64,000 nt of DNA from Gemmatimonadota bacterium (GTDB lineage Bacteria; Latescibacterota; UBA2968; UBA8231). Location: assembly GCA_018672475.1 (NCBI GenBank), contig JABHFS010000001.1:31676-95675 (forward strand), given 5' to 3'. Position 1 is the first letter of the stretch; each line of letters begins with the position of its first letter. The notes beneath the pieces are model-generated. The model was not told where the DNA came from. It was given only the letters and a program-made list of their open reading frames with translations, and did not search any database. Both the position numbers and the translations under genes were made by a program. Of this stretch, positions 36,501-44,658 are shown piece by piece.

Positions 36501-36932
36501 AGCGCGGCGAGGTTGGACGCGAAAGATAATTACTGGGGCACGGCTGATAGTTCGGCGATTGCCAGGCAGATCAAAGGCGCGGTAGAATGGGCACCCTTTC
36601 TGCCCGAAGAGGGGGCGGTCGTGACAGTGGCATCGGAGGTGGGTGCCCTGCCTGCCAATTTTGCGCTCTATCCCGCTTATCCGAATCCCTTTAATGCACA
36701 GGTCACCTTGTCGTTTGATTTACCACGGTCGACGGCGGTCGAGCTGGTCCTTTATGACGCATTGGGGCGGCCGGTGCGCCGTCTCGTCGGCGGGGCGCTG
36801 GAAGCCGGCGCCTATCGCTTGGATTGGGACGGGCGCGATGAGAGGGGCAAACGGGTCGCTTCGGGGATTTATTTTATTCGGCTGGTGGCCGGGTCTTTTG
36901 CCGAGACGGGCCGAATTGCCCTAGTGCGTTGA
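33585..36932 (+). CDS. Secreted M6-family metalloprotease with beta-helix and FlgD-like C-terminal domain (copy 1)
   Basis: A 1115-residue protein. A Phe-rich signal peptide (about 1-21) leads to an immune-inhibitor-A-like M6 peptidase domain with the zinc site HEFAHVLGLPDLFD (His228, Glu229, His232) and acidic calcium-type loops (NDGPDGMPNSGDDDGYVD, in parts). Residues about 470-1010 are repetitive, with short N/G-rich turns expected of a right-handed beta-helix (N.GNG..., RFTGNATAIRV). The last 85 residues (YPNPFNAQVTLSFDLP ... SGIYFIRLVAG) match the FlgD-Ig / T9SS-type sorting domains. It is probably exported and cell-surface attached or secreted. A paralogue is at 47877. Confidence 0.85.
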   Translation: MPLRFYPFFFFLFSPLHISAAEFVCAVAAPSAKIGLQAPESLSALVLFAQFQDEGAGESAPSWAGDLFTADMPGSFAHFYRSMSGGRLAVEGQVLPRRYRSLQGADAYLAETPGTLGGYGRFNREILALADGDIDLGLFDNDGPDGMPNSGDDDGYVDIVFINLHTVPRDFFISTATGIASLGLDADFISDDLAADGGFVRVRSRFTGFGGTTQRGHTFSVTASTMCHEFAHVLGLPDLFDQTSVTAAGALAPEEDSAGIGKWGIMGLGTLGWGVEDGPNAFSAWSLAELGWVEVVDLLQDVRGLEIDEIFSGRRIYKIALTEDEYFLLEHRQAGSSYYNRNIPQDGLLIWHVDERADNDEERHKQVDLVCADGLFADRGFPGAVEDPVEGGDNLDFWSRDDAYAQVHNGNQGDATDPFDGVRFDRFAWDTNPTFSAHMGFTRNLPLGVAVENIRRRGAVMLVDVVRLELPGHIANNTRWSGRVDLDADIVVEPGAKLTIAADTQVRFARGDKRGSGFDPDRGELIVYGDLEVGSGVSFASSAARTGALDWSGIYLLDGQAANFAAIPLENAHRGLVRYRLPQGQTQWTDDQEIHADLLVPAGAELRIGPGVLAFFDRIDRSQRGISPSLVELVVEGVLTIEGEAGNLARLTTDPGLDNDGLWYGIRVMPGAQVDVRYAQLDRAGFGFSGEVDKNTGLRIADTVVRENGGNGLRLTLNGEAQIDRSLFTVITGAALRLDGSGLLRLRNSRVEGNGQEGILLNNASLEAIRVVVTNNGLLDPEDPRSGVRAVGGSGQKIEIWASEIERSTQHGLDLEEWLGEVELHDSRIGANQRDGLRAMGVERLVFEQVLVERNLRGGAVVAGSPVEIWTSTFSANIGAGLHLGPGSTGAIEMSKFRGGRGLQLQGVAQLSMRENDFVNATLGLSSDDSTPSIRLNRFTGNATAIRVEGQRVPEEIRGNVFTDNATALENRSAARLDAKDNYWGTADSSAIARQIKGAVEWAPFLPEEGAVVTVASEVGALPANFALYPAYPNPFNAQVTLSFDLPRSTAVELVLYDALGRPVRRLVGGALEAGAYRLDWDGRDERGKRVASGIYFIRLVAGSFAETGRIALVR

Positions 36933-37032
36933 ACCCTTTGACGCTTTTATAGGATATTGACCTGGGGGGTGGTATGGGCGCCATCGCCGTGGATCAGTGC
37001 GCAGCCCGGTCCGCTAGAAGCTGTAGATCAAT

Positions 37033-37080
37033 AAACGCAAAAGAGCCAATCTGGTTTCCCGGACCGGCTCTTTTGCGTTT
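37033..37080. terminator. Bidirectional intrinsic terminator
   Basis: A perfect 15-bp stem (37033-37047 with 37066-37080) has A/T tracts on its outer arms, between the ends of the convergent protease and gatB genes. It can work on both strands. Confidence 0.85.
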
Positions 37081-37092
37081 TGCGTTATTCCC

Positions 37093-38523
37093 TCAGACGC
37101 GCAATTGCTTTTTGATCAATTCCTGTACCAATTGTGGATTGGCCTTGCCGCGGGTCTCCTTCATCACTTGGCCCATCAGGAATTGCACGGTCTTCAAATT
37201 ACCGTCCTTTATTTTTTCCGCCGCATCTGGGTTCGCCTCGATGACTTTGGCCACCGCTTCGTCGAGCTCGCTGGTGTCGGAGATCTGCTTGAGGCCCTTG
37301 GTTTCGACAATCGCGGCGGGTGAGCCGCCCTTTTCCCAGAGTTCGGTGAAGACTTCGCGGGCGGCGTTCTGGTTGATGGCGCCGTCTTTGACCAGGGCCA
37401 GTAGTTCGACGAGTGCGGCGGGTGAAACTTTGGCGTCGGCGATTAAAACATCCTCATCGTTGAGGCGGCGGAATATCTCTCCGGTGACCCAGTTGGCAAC
37501 TGATTTGGGGTCGGCGCCGGAGTGTTGCGCGGCTTCTTCAAAGTAGGCGGCTACCGCGGCGTCTTCGATCAGGACCGCTATATCTTTTTGGTTGAGGCCA
37601 TAAATTTCGCTGAAACGAGCGGCCTTGTCGGCGGGCAGCTCGGGCAGCTCGCGGCCGACCCGGTTGATCCACTCGACTTCGAGATGCACGTCGAGCAAGT
37701 CGGGCTCGGGGAAATAGCGATAATCTTCTGAAGTTTCCTTGGAGCGCTGTTCGCGGGTGACGCCCATCTGCTCATCCCAGCCCATGGTTACCTGACGGAC
37801 TTGGCCGCCTTCTTCGATGACCTGCTGTTGGCGTTCGACTTCATAGGCGATGGCGTTGCGTACGGCGCGGAAGGAATTGAGGTTTTTTACTTCTACCTTG
37901 GTGCCAAACTCGTCCGAGCCCTCGGGTCGGATCGAGATATTGGCTTCGCAGCGCATTGCACCCTTTTCCATATCGCCTGAGGAAGCGCCTAAGTAGCGGA
38001 CGACTTGGCGGATCTTGTTGAGATAGTCGAAGGCCTCGTCGGCCGAGCGGATTGAGGCGTCGGTGACGATCTCCATCAGCGGTACGCCGGCGCGATTGTA
38101 GTCGATCAGGCTGGCGCGGCCGGTGTGCTGGAGTTTACCGGTGTCTTCTTCTAGATGTACGCGTTCGACGCCGATTTTTTTAGGGCCGTCCTCGCTGGTT
38201 ATCTCGACCCAGCCATCCTCGCATAATGGCAGCTCGTATTGCGATACCTGGTAGCCTTTGGGTAGGTCGGGGTAGAGGTAGTTTTTGCGAGCGAAGACGT
38301 TGTGCGGCCTGATCTGGCAATGCAGGGCCAAGCCGGTCATCGCCGTGAGTTCCATCGCTCGGCCGTTGATTACGGGTAGGGCGCCAGGTTGTGCCGTGCA
38401 GACGGGGCAGATATGGGTGTTGGCTTCGACCTGGAAATGATCGGCGGCGCAACCGCAGAACATCTTCGAGGCGGTTTGTAGTTCGACATGGACTTCCATG
38501 CCGATGACGGTTTCGTAACGCAA
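37093..38523 (-). CDS. gatB: Aspartyl/glutamyl-tRNA amidotransferase subunit B
   Basis: A 476-residue subunit of GatCAB, which converts Asp-tRNA-Asn and Glu-tRNA-Gln to the amides. The TTG at 38523 is preferred because GAGGAG precedes it and the protein then opens [15 protein letters not shown] as in other GatB proteins. The longer frame runs into a palindromic element. Core segments are [13 protein letters not shown] (with a zinc-type Cys group), [26 protein letters not shown] and the YqeY tail domain at the C-terminus. gatA and gatC are not in this window. Confidence 0.95.
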   Translation of the reverse strand: MRYETVIGMEVHVELQTASKMFCGCAADHFQVEANTHICPVCTAQPGALPVINGRAMELTAMTGLALHCQIRPHNVFARKNYLYPDLPKGYQVSQYELPLCEDGWVEITSEDGPKKIGVERVHLEEDTGKLQHTGRASLIDYNRAGVPLMEIVTDASIRSADEAFDYLNKIRQVVRYLGASSGDMEKGAMRCEANISIRPEGSDEFGTKVEVKNLNSFRAVRNAIAYEVERQQQVIEEGGQVRQVTMGWDEQMGVTREQRSKETSEDYRYFPEPDLLDVHLEVEWINRVGRELPELPADKAARFSEIYGLNQKDIAVLIEDAAVAAYFEEAAQHSGADPKSVANWVTGEIFRRLNDEDVLIADAKVSPAALVELLALVKDGAINQNAAREVFTELWEKGGSPAAIVETKGLKQISDTSELDEAVAKVIEANPDAAEKIKDGNLKTVQFLMGQVMKETRGKANPQLVQELIKKQLRV

Positions 38524-38552
38524 GGGGCTTGCTCCTCTAGCTGCACTTGGAC

Positions 38553-38643
38553 GGACGGACCGAGGGTATTCCCTTTGCTTATTCTCGGATCGCAATCCTA
38601 CGATCCTCCGAGGGGTGTCTATGGGAATACCCTCGGTCCGTCC
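38553..38643. repeat. Palindromic element, copy B
   Basis: This 91-bp element has 21-bp perfect inverted repeats (38553-38573 and 38623-38643). The core is CTTATTCTCG, then an inner stem GGATCG/CGATCC (38587-38592 with 38601-38606), then CTCCGAGGGG. The same skeleton occurs in copies A and C with different inner stems. It lies in the gatB leader, 30 bases before the start codon, and could influence expression. Confidence 0.8.
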
Positions 38644-38787
38644 TGCGGTGTTTCAGTGGGTGGTGCTAGGACAAAGAACGACTGCTTTAGCTCGGTCTGG
38701 ATAAATGTAAAAATAAGAATAGGCGGTCTTTTCGCCCACCCTCAAATGGTGAGAGCGGGCGAAAAAGAAAGGCTTTGCAATTTTCGC

Positions 38788-40665
38788 TCAAGCGAAGAGC
38801 ACGTGCTGGCGGAGGAAGGCCTCGCAGGAAGTGTAGAAAGATTGGATGGTTTCGGGTGTACGCCAGCCGTGGCCTTCGCCCTCGTAGAGGTGGTATTCGT
38901 GGGGGATATTGCGGCGGCGCAGGGACGCGACGATTTCTTGGGCTTGTGAAGGCGGGACGACCTTGTCGTCGCTGCCTTGAAAGATGGCTATCGGGTCGCG
39001 AAGCTGGTCGGCGGAATAGATCGGCGAGCGCTCGCGGTAGAGGTCGCCGGCTTCGGGCAAGGGGCCGAGCAGCGAGTCTAGGTAATAGGCTTCGAATTTA
39101 TGGGTGTCGGCGGCGAGGGTGAAGAGATTGGAAATACCGTAGAGGCAGACACCGGCACGAAAGAATCCCGGTTGAACGGTGAGTGCGCGCAAGACGGTGT
39201 AGCCACCGGCGCTGCCGCCCATGATCACTATGCGCTTGGGGTCGGCTAACCCCGTATCGCTAAGGTGTTGAGCGCCGCCGACGGCATCTTCGACATCGAG
39301 GATGCCCCAGTTGCCGCGCAGGGCTTTCATGTATTTGCGCCCATGGCCGGTGCTGCCGCGATAATCGATGTCGAGCACGGCCCAGCCGCGGGTGGCGAAA
39401 TATTGATTTTTGGCCTCAAAACCGGTCTCGATCTGAGTGGTTGGTCCACCGTGTATCATAACGATGAGAGGCGGTCGACCGCGCCCGGAAAAACGGCTGC
39501 TGGCGGGCGGGTAATACAGGCCGTGAACCGTAGTCGAATCCGGCGCCGCCCAGGAGACGGGATCGGGTGCGGAGAGGTCGGCGGAGGCCAAAGACTCGCC
39601 GCTTGAACGGGCGCGTATTTCGCTTTTGCTGGCGGTGCAGGAGACGATGCGGGCCGGGGTCGCGCTCGATGCGGCGATGCAGGCTAGGCCCTTCCCGCGC
39701 GGGGCGGCGGCGATCTGTTCTATATGGGAATATCCAGCGAGTGCCAAGATTGGAGTGATGGTACCGGTCTGCAAGTTGAGGCTGTGGGCGCGGCGTTGGC
39801 TGTTTTCGCCGCGGATAAAATACAGAGTATGGCTATCGGCTGAAAACGAAAAGGCTCTAAGCCCTTGGATCCAGGCAGGGCCGGCAACGTCGTGGGCGTC
39901 TTCGCTTAGGCAGCGGGTCTCGCCGCTTGCTAGGTCGCGAAGCCAGAGATTGCTGTGACCGCGCTGGTCGGAAGCGTAGACCAGATGGCGGCCGTTGGGG
40001 GAGAAATGGGGTTGCGCGACGACGGTGTCGATGTCTCCGGCGAGGGTTGTCTTGTTGCGGAGGCAGGGCAGGCCGTCGCGGCTGCGCGCGAGTTGTGCGA
40101 GCATCAACCGGGTCCCGTCCCAGGGCATTTGCGGGTGGTCCCATTCTATCCAGGCAAGGCGGTCGCCTTTGGGGTGCCAGGCCGGTTGCATATAGAAATC
40201 GGCTCCGGTGACCAGTCGTTGCGGCCAATGGTGTCCTTCGGTGTCGACAACGGCCAAACTATCGCGGCCTTCATCGCTGTGTACATAGACCAGATGTCGG
40301 CCATCCGGTGAGGGCGTCGGCGATGCGGCCGAACCGAACTCGGGGGTGATGGGGTGTGCAGGACCACTCGCGAGCGCTTGTCTGTAGAGGCGACCGGAGT
40401 ATTCGACGAAGTAGGCGTGGCCACGGGCGACGGCGAAATCGCCGCCGCCATAGCCGACTTGTGCGCGAACCGAGAGCGTGGTGTTGAGATCGCGCGGCGC
40501 TTCGCCGTGCGGCTGGCAGACCAGTGTGCCTTGTGGCCCCCGGCCCTCGAGCCAGACGAGGGTGCGGCCGTCGGAATCCCAAGCCAGGTCGCGGAAACGC
40601 GTAGCGGCGGCCAGATCGCCGGGCGCGAGGGGGCTTGGCCAGAGGCCGAAGGGACGGACTTCCAT
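38788..40665 (-). CDS. S9-family prolyl oligopeptidase-like peptidase
   Basis: A 625-residue serine peptidase. Residues about 20-370 form a beta-propeller with WD40-like strands (GTRLMLAQLA, ARLVYASDQRGHSNLWLRDL style). The C-terminal alpha/beta-hydrolase has the nucleophile box GGSAGGY, Asp in QGSDDKVVPP and His in GEGHGW. No signal peptide is seen, so it is probably cytoplasmic and cleaves short peptides after Pro or Ala. Its ATG follows directly on the stop of the VOC gene (TAGATG), implying cotranslation. Confidence 0.9.
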   Translation of the reverse strand: MEVRPFGLWPSPLAPGDLAAATRFRDLAWDSDGRTLVWLEGRGPQGTLVCQPHGEAPRDLNTTLSVRAQVGYGGGDFAVARGHAYFVEYSGRLYRQALASGPAHPITPEFGSAASPTPSPDGRHLVYVHSDEGRDSLAVVDTEGHHWPQRLVTGADFYMQPAWHPKGDRLAWIEWDHPQMPWDGTRLMLAQLARSRDGLPCLRNKTTLAGDIDTVVAQPHFSPNGRHLVYASDQRGHSNLWLRDLASGETRCLSEDAHDVAGPAWIQGLRAFSFSADSHTLYFIRGENSQRRAHSLNLQTGTITPILALAGYSHIEQIAAAPRGKGLACIAASSATPARIVSCTASKSEIRARSSGESLASADLSAPDPVSWAAPDSTTVHGLYYPPASSRFSGRGRPPLIVMIHGGPTTQIETGFEAKNQYFATRGWAVLDIDYRGSTGHGRKYMKALRGNWGILDVEDAVGGAQHLSDTGLADPKRIVIMGGSAGGYTVLRALTVQPGFFRAGVCLYGISNLFTLAADTHKFEAYYLDSLLGPLPEAGDLYRERSPIYSADQLRDPIAIFQGSDDKVVPPSQAQEIVASLRRRNIPHEYHLYEGEGHGWRTPETIQSFYTSCEAFLRQHVLFA

Positions 40666-41040
40666 CTACTGTAATTCCATCAACTCGATTTTGACTTGGT
40701 CGGGGCCGTTTATAAAGACGATGCGCATGCCGTTTTCAAGGGTTACGGGCCCCATCCAGATCTCGACGCCTTGTGCTTCGATATCGGCGAGGCTTTGGTC
40801 GAAGTCGTCGGTGTTGAGGGCGAAGTGGTCGTAGCCTTGGTAACGGCCGAGGTCCATGTCGGTGAATTCGCGATCGGTGACTGTGATTTGCGTGGCGCCG
40901 ATGTGCACGGGGACCCAGGTGGCACCGCCGCGCTCAAAGGGTTCGTCGCTGGTGGCGTTGAAGATTTTTTTGTACCAGGCGACCGCTTCGTCGACGTTTT
41001 TGGTCTCGTGATGGATATGGTTGAAGGTGTAGTTGGGCAT
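40666..41040 (-). CDS. VOC-family (glyoxalase/dioxygenase-like) protein
   Basis: A 124-residue vicinal-oxygen-chelate protein with ribosome site AAGGAG. Likely metal ligands are a His in NHIHHETKN, the His in YDHFALNT and the Glu in KIELMEL near the C-terminus. The EAVAWYKKIF helix is typical. Members include glyoxalase I, fosfomycin-resistance enzymes and epimerases; nothing here picks one. It is coupled to the S9 peptidase gene downstream. Confidence 0.85.
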   Translation of the reverse strand: MPNYTFNHIHHETKNVDEAVAWYKKIFNATSDEPFERGGATWVPVHIGATQITVTDREFTDMDLGRYQGYDHFALNTDDFDQSLADIEAQGVEIWMGPVTLENGMRIVFINGPDQVKIELMELQ

Positions 41041-41269
41041 GGTTCGGCTCCTTGGTTAGTTAAATATGCTGTATGGGACCTCTTTGAGGGGTGCGTCTCC
41101 GGTGTTGTTTATTTAAAGTCCTCTCGCCCGTCGCCCCTCTTCATCGCACCACTCCTTAAATAACCGTGCGGCGGACCCTGTAAAGGCTTGCTTGGAAGAT
41201 GGTTTTATATTTATGGTCCGCGGCACATAGTAGGCAATTAACAGCCCTATTGATTGTTGGGCTAAGGGT

Positions 41270-42424
41270 TTACGTTTCTGTTGGTTTCTTCCTGAATTCG
41301 TGGTAATCGTCGCTGTACAATAGATCTTTCAGGTTTATGCGCTGGCCGTCGAGTTGGTCAGAGATATTGGCACCGAGTACGGCTGCGTGGCTGTTCAGGC
41401 TGGAGGTGAAGGTGTTGAGCAAAGGGTCTTCGCTCTTTGCGCCGACAGCGGTGACGAAGGCGCGGGCGATCTCTAAGGTGGTGTTGTTGCGCGGGCCGAA
41501 GTCGAGGTCGTGCCCGAGGGCGGTGGGATCTACCTTGCCTTCGGGCGGCGGGTAAGGGCCGTCGTAATAATAGGCGACCGGGCCGTTGTCGCCGTCGATT
41601 TTTAGATGGCCGCGATCCCACATGATGTCGTGGTAGTTGTCGCCCCAGAAAGTTTTGCGCAGACGGCTCATGATTAGATGGGCGATGGCGCCGGATTCGA
41701 AACCGTAGGTGACGGAATAGGCATCGGGGTTGTCGCCACCGTCTTCGATATCGTCCGCGGCGCGTTGTATATAACGCGCTTCGGTCCAAGCGATGTCGCC
41801 GGCCCAGAAGCGCATCAGGTCGGTCTGGTGGATGCCGGCTTCGACTACGGTGGAGCCGGACCAGGCGCGGTTGGCTGTCCAAACTCTGTTTTGCGGGCCG
41901 CCGACGGTCTCGGTGTGCGTGTGTTTGGTGGAATGCGATTCGAGCGTGCTGTTGACCACGTAGGTCATCATCAGCAGTCGCTTGTCGGCAAGGAAATTAC
42001 GGATCCCGATATGCCAATTGTCGTGTCGCTGCTGGAATCCGACCGTCGAGATAATGCCGGATTCGCGGATGGTGCGCTCCATTTTCAACATTTCGTCGAG
42101 AAAGAGACTGACCGGTTTTTCGGCGAAGAGGTGGATGCCCGCCTGTGCGGCCTGCAGTAATTCGCCTTGGTGGAGCGAGGGGGGAATGGCGAAGTATATT
42201 GCGTCGAAGCCGCCGGCGGTGAGCAGGTCGGCGAAGGTGCCGTAGGTGCGAATGCCGTCGAGGCTAAAGCCTTCGACGAACTGCTGAATCTTGTTTTCCG
42301 CGAGATTGCCGGCGAAGGGGTCACAAAGCGCGACAATGTGCGCCTCGTCGAGTTGCCAGAGGGCGTTGAGGTGTTGCAAGCCGCGCTGGCCTAATCCGAC
42401 GACGGCGATAGAAACCGTTGTCAT
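41270..42424 (-). CDS. Gfo/Idh/MocA family oxidoreductase
   Basis: A 384-residue member, longer than the three others in the window. The Rossmann motif is IAVVGLGQRGLQHL, followed by FAEKPVSLF. The substrate domain has WSGSTVVEAGIHQTDLMRFW, with the conserved His-x2-Asp helix. A His-rich insert (HSTKHTHTETVGG) lies near residue 170. It is single-standing on the minus strand, with a gap of about 230 bases to the VOC gene and a divergent cNMP-binding gene upstream. Substrate unknown. Confidence 0.88.
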   Translation of the reverse strand: MTTVSIAVVGLGQRGLQHLNALWQLDEAHIVALCDPFAGNLAENKIQQFVEGFSLDGIRTYGTFADLLTAGGFDAIYFAIPPSLHQGELLQAAQAGIHLFAEKPVSLFLDEMLKMERTIRESGIISTVGFQQRHDNWHIGIRNFLADKRLLMMTYVVNSTLESHSTKHTHTETVGGPQNRVWTANRAWSGSTVVEAGIHQTDLMRFWAGDIAWTEARYIQRAADDIEDGGDNPDAYSVTYGFESGAIAHLIMSRLRKTFWGDNYHDIMWDRGHLKIDGDNGPVAYYYDGPYPPPEGKVDPTALGHDLDFGPRNNTTLEIARAFVTAVGAKSEDPLLNTFTSSLNSHAAVLGANISDQLDGQRINLKDLLYSDDYHEFRKKPTET

Positions 42425-42505
42425 TGAGGTGTTTCCTTCTTAATAGATGGAATTTAGCTGAATGGCTGCCTGAAAATTCGCAAAATGGGTCGTAGTGTCA
42501 AGGGT

Positions 42506-42534
42506 TTGCCCGTGTTGGGGGATCTTAGTACACT
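42506..42534 (+). promoter_or_regulatory. Possible sigma-70-like promoter for the cNMP-binding gene
   Basis: TTGCCC and TACACT are separated by 17 bases, ending 19 bases before the ATG at 42554. Four of six positions match in each box, so this is a moderate call. Confidence 0.35.
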
Positions 42535-42553
42535 TAGCGCAGAGGTTTTAACT

Positions 42554-43123
42554 ATGAACAATGCCGAACATATGATCGACCCTGAATGGCACAATGTCTT
42601 CCGCGAGGAAAGCCATGCCGAGGAACGTTTAGAGGACGCGCTGGACAGGATACCAATTTTTGGCATGTTATCGCCGGAGGAATTGGACTTGGTCGGTAGC
42701 ATCGTCCATATCCGGACATTTAAGGCCGGCGAGACGGTTATCCGTCGTGGCGCGCAGCAGTCGGGGCTCTATCTGATTCGCACAGGGGCGGTAAATATCG
42801 TGCGGCGTACAGTGGATGGGGAGAATGAGGTGGTGGGCACGCTTTATCCGCCCGAGTTGTTGGGGGAATTTGCGCTATTGGACAGTACTCCGCGGAGTTC
42901 CTCGGTTGTTGCGGCAGAAATAAGTCAAGTGATCGGTTTTTTCAAACCGGACCTGATGGATATTTTGGTGACCAAGCCCGCCTTGGGCTGTAAGATTCTT
43001 CTGCGATTGGCCGAAGAGATGAACCGCACCCTGAGCAAGGACTACGGGCGGTTGCAAGCTGCGGGTTTTCCCTTCAGCCAAGATCGTGAGCAGGAAGCGA
43101 GAATCGATCCAATGGCATCATGA
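42554..43123 (+). CDS. Cyclic nucleotide-binding domain protein
   Basis: A 189-residue protein. The ATG at 42554 is chosen for the AGAGG ribosome site; an in-frame GTG-like extension upstream overlaps the promoter. Residues about 30-150 form a cNMP-binding beta-roll, with IFGMLSPEELDLV, VIRRGAQQSGLYLIRTGAV and the phosphate-binding cassette LLGEFALLDSTPRSSSV, including Glu and Arg that contact cyclic nucleotide. There is no helix-turn-helix, so it is not a Crp-type activator but a stand-alone sensor. It overlaps the next gene by ATGA; the two proteins probably work together. Confidence 0.83.
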   Translation: MNNAEHMIDPEWHNVFREESHAEERLEDALDRIPIFGMLSPEELDLVGSIVHIRTFKAGETVIRRGAQQSGLYLIRTGAVNIVRRTVDGENEVVGTLYPPELLGEFALLDSTPRSSSVVAAEISQVIGFFKPDLMDILVTKPALGCKILLRLAEEMNRTLSKDYGRLQAAGFPFSQDREQEARIDPMAS

Positions 43124-43506
43124 GCGACAAAAAGAAAAAACCGGCGGGCAAAAAAAAGAAGAAGGCCGCCAAGAAATCTTTGCTGACCCGGCTCTTCGGC
43201 GATAAAAAGGCGAAGGAAAACGGCAAGACGAAGAAAAAAACCGAAGCCAGGGGCAAGGCGCTGACGGCGTTGCAGCGTTCTATCTCTGAAATCAAACAGA
43301 TGAAGAAAATCGGTGAGCGCGATCCCGAACGACTGGCGCAATTGCTGGCGACGATGTTGGGCCAAGAGCGGGCGAAAGCCGAAGAGGCCAAGCGCAAGCT
43401 TGACGAGCAGGTGTGGGACATCATTCACCGCGCCGAGCAGAAAGATGCCGCAACGTCCCCCGAAGAAGATGGGCACGACCCCGAAACCCCGATCTCCCCG
43501 AACTAA
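43120..43506 (+). CDS. Lys-rich helical protein, unrecognised
   Basis: A 128-residue protein. Residues 1-50 are nearly half Lys (DKKKKPAGKKKKKAAKKS). Residues 50-110 form a probable amphipathic coiled coil (ALTALQRSISEIKQMKK ... RAKAEEAKRKLDEQV), and the tail is acidic. Histone-H1-like tails and nucleic-acid- or membrane-binding proteins look like this; no family is recognised. It is translationally coupled to the cNMP-binding gene. Confidence 0.65.
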   Translation: MSDKKKKPAGKKKKKAAKKSLLTRLFGDKKAKENGKTKKKTEARGKALTALQRSISEIKQMKKIGERDPERLAQLLATMLGQERAKAEEAKRKLDEQVWDIIHRAEQKDAATSPEEDGHDPETPISPN

Positions 43507-43510
43507 TTTT

Positions 43511-44329
43511 TTAGAGCGCTGCCGCGATGCCCTTCAGGTAGTGCAGGCTGCCGGCCGCGATACTGCGCGGGTCCGGGGCGAAGTCGAAAACCTCCACTGA
43601 CACATAGCGCTGGTAATTTAGCTCGTTGAGGGTGCGCATTACGCTGACGAAATCGGTCTGGCCGAAACCCGGGCCGCGTTTGTTGGCGTCGTTGACGTGC
43701 ACATGGTAGAGGTGCTCGCCCGAATCGCGCAGGAGTTGGTTGACGGGGGTCTCCTCGCTGGAGCCAGAGCACACGTCGACCATCGTTTGGAAGTTGGAGT
43801 GGTTGATCTGCGCGACCATTTCGCGCGCTTCCGCGCAGGTGGAGACAATATTGGTCTGTTCCTTACTCAGCGACTCCATGCACAGGTAAACGCCGTATTG
43901 CTCGGCCAATTGTAAACCGCCCTCGAACGCTCCGCGCATGCGATCCCAGCATTCCTGGTAGTCCCAGCCTTCTTGCACGTTGCGTTGCATGGGCGAACCG
44001 ATGATCATCACTTCGCCGCCGAGGTCGCCGCAAAATTGCACTAAGGCCTTGAAGTAAGCGCAGGTGCGTTGGTAGATCTCGGGGTCGGGATGGGTGATAT
44101 AGAGGCCTTCGGGGCTGGCCAATAGCCAGTGCAGTCCGACGATTTCGACACCGGCCTTTTCGGCGGCGGCGCGGATTTCGTCGCGGCGTGCGGCGGAGAT
44201 ATCTTCGACACTAGGCCCCAGGGCGAAGGGGGCGATCTCGACGCCGTCGTAGCCGAGGTCGGCGGCATAGTTGAAGACGTCTTCGATTGCCCAATTTTCG
44301 AAGTATTCGTTACAGGTGGCGAATTTCAT
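43511..44329 (-). CDS. Sugar phosphate isomerase/epimerase (xylose isomerase-like TIM barrel)
   Basis: A 272-residue TIM-barrel protein with ribosome site AAGGAG. The opening KFATCNEYFENWAIEDVFNYAADLGYDGVEI is the AP-endonuclease-2-like fold used by many sugar isomerases. Metal-ligand regions are CMESLSKEQTN, VDVCSGSSEE, HVHVNDANKRGPG and a final SVEVFDF. These genes often serve with Gfo/Idh dehydrogenases in inositol or rare-sugar breakdown, but no such partner is adjacent. Substrate unknown. Confidence 0.87.
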   Translation of the reverse strand: MKFATCNEYFENWAIEDVFNYAADLGYDGVEIAPFALGPSVEDISAARRDEIRAAAEKAGVEIVGLHWLLASPEGLYITHPDPEIYQRTCAYFKALVQFCGDLGGEVMIIGSPMQRNVQEGWDYQECWDRMRGAFEGGLQLAEQYGVYLCMESLSKEQTNIVSTCAEAREMVAQINHSNFQTMVDVCSGSSEETPVNQLLRDSGEHLYHVHVNDANKRGPGFGQTDFVSVMRTLNELNYQRYVSVEVFDFAPDPRSIAAGSLHYLKGIAAAL

Positions 44330-44475
44330 TGTTGGCTACTCCTTGATGGGGATTGCGTCGAGGTGAGAAATGGTGGGGGGAAGATACTGGAGGGGGGAGT
44401 GTAGCGCAAAAGGGACAGGGGTGGGGGGGAAGGATACAGCGGAATATGCTGTGTGATCATCGGTGGTGGTGTCGA

Positions 44476-44554
44476 GGTTGGCCTTTTTACTTATTCTCGC
44501 CCGATTGCCTGTCGGGCTCCGAGGGCACTGCAAAGCCGCTCATGGGCCAATCCC
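44476..44554. repeat. Palindromic element, copy C
   Basis: Outer arms GGTTGGCC (44476 region) and GGGCCAATCC (44544-44553) pair imperfectly. The core has CTTATTCTCG, an inner stem CCCGA/TCGGG (44500-44504 with 44512-44516), then CTCCGAGGGCACTGCAAAGC. It matches copy B up to CTTATTCTCG and copy A after CTCCGAGGG. It lies upstream of the sigma-54 promoter. Confidence 0.65.
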
Positions 44555-44614
44555 GATACCGCTATTGTTGCAGTGTAAACGGTGATTGCCAATTAAAAAA
44601 AGAGATGGAGAATA

Positions 44615-44631
44615 TTGGCACAGTCGTTGCA
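44615..44631 (+). promoter_or_regulatory. Sigma-54 (RpoN) -24/-12 promoter
   Basis: TTGGCAC-AGTCG-TTGCA matches the RpoN consensus (TGGCAC-N5-TTGC) with the required 10 bases between the GG and GC. It lies 28 bases before the ATG of the barrel gene, with an A-rich stretch just upstream. Expression would then need an enhancer-binding ATPase; none is in the window. Confidence 0.65.
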
Positions 44632-44658
44632 ATAGTTCGGGTAAAAGGAGGAAGGACT

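Noticed and set aside
41107..41164. A further palindromic element with arms TTTATTTAAAG and CTTAAATAA
   Set aside because: The arms pair over only about ten bases and lack the shared CTTATTCTCG / CTCCGAGGG marks.
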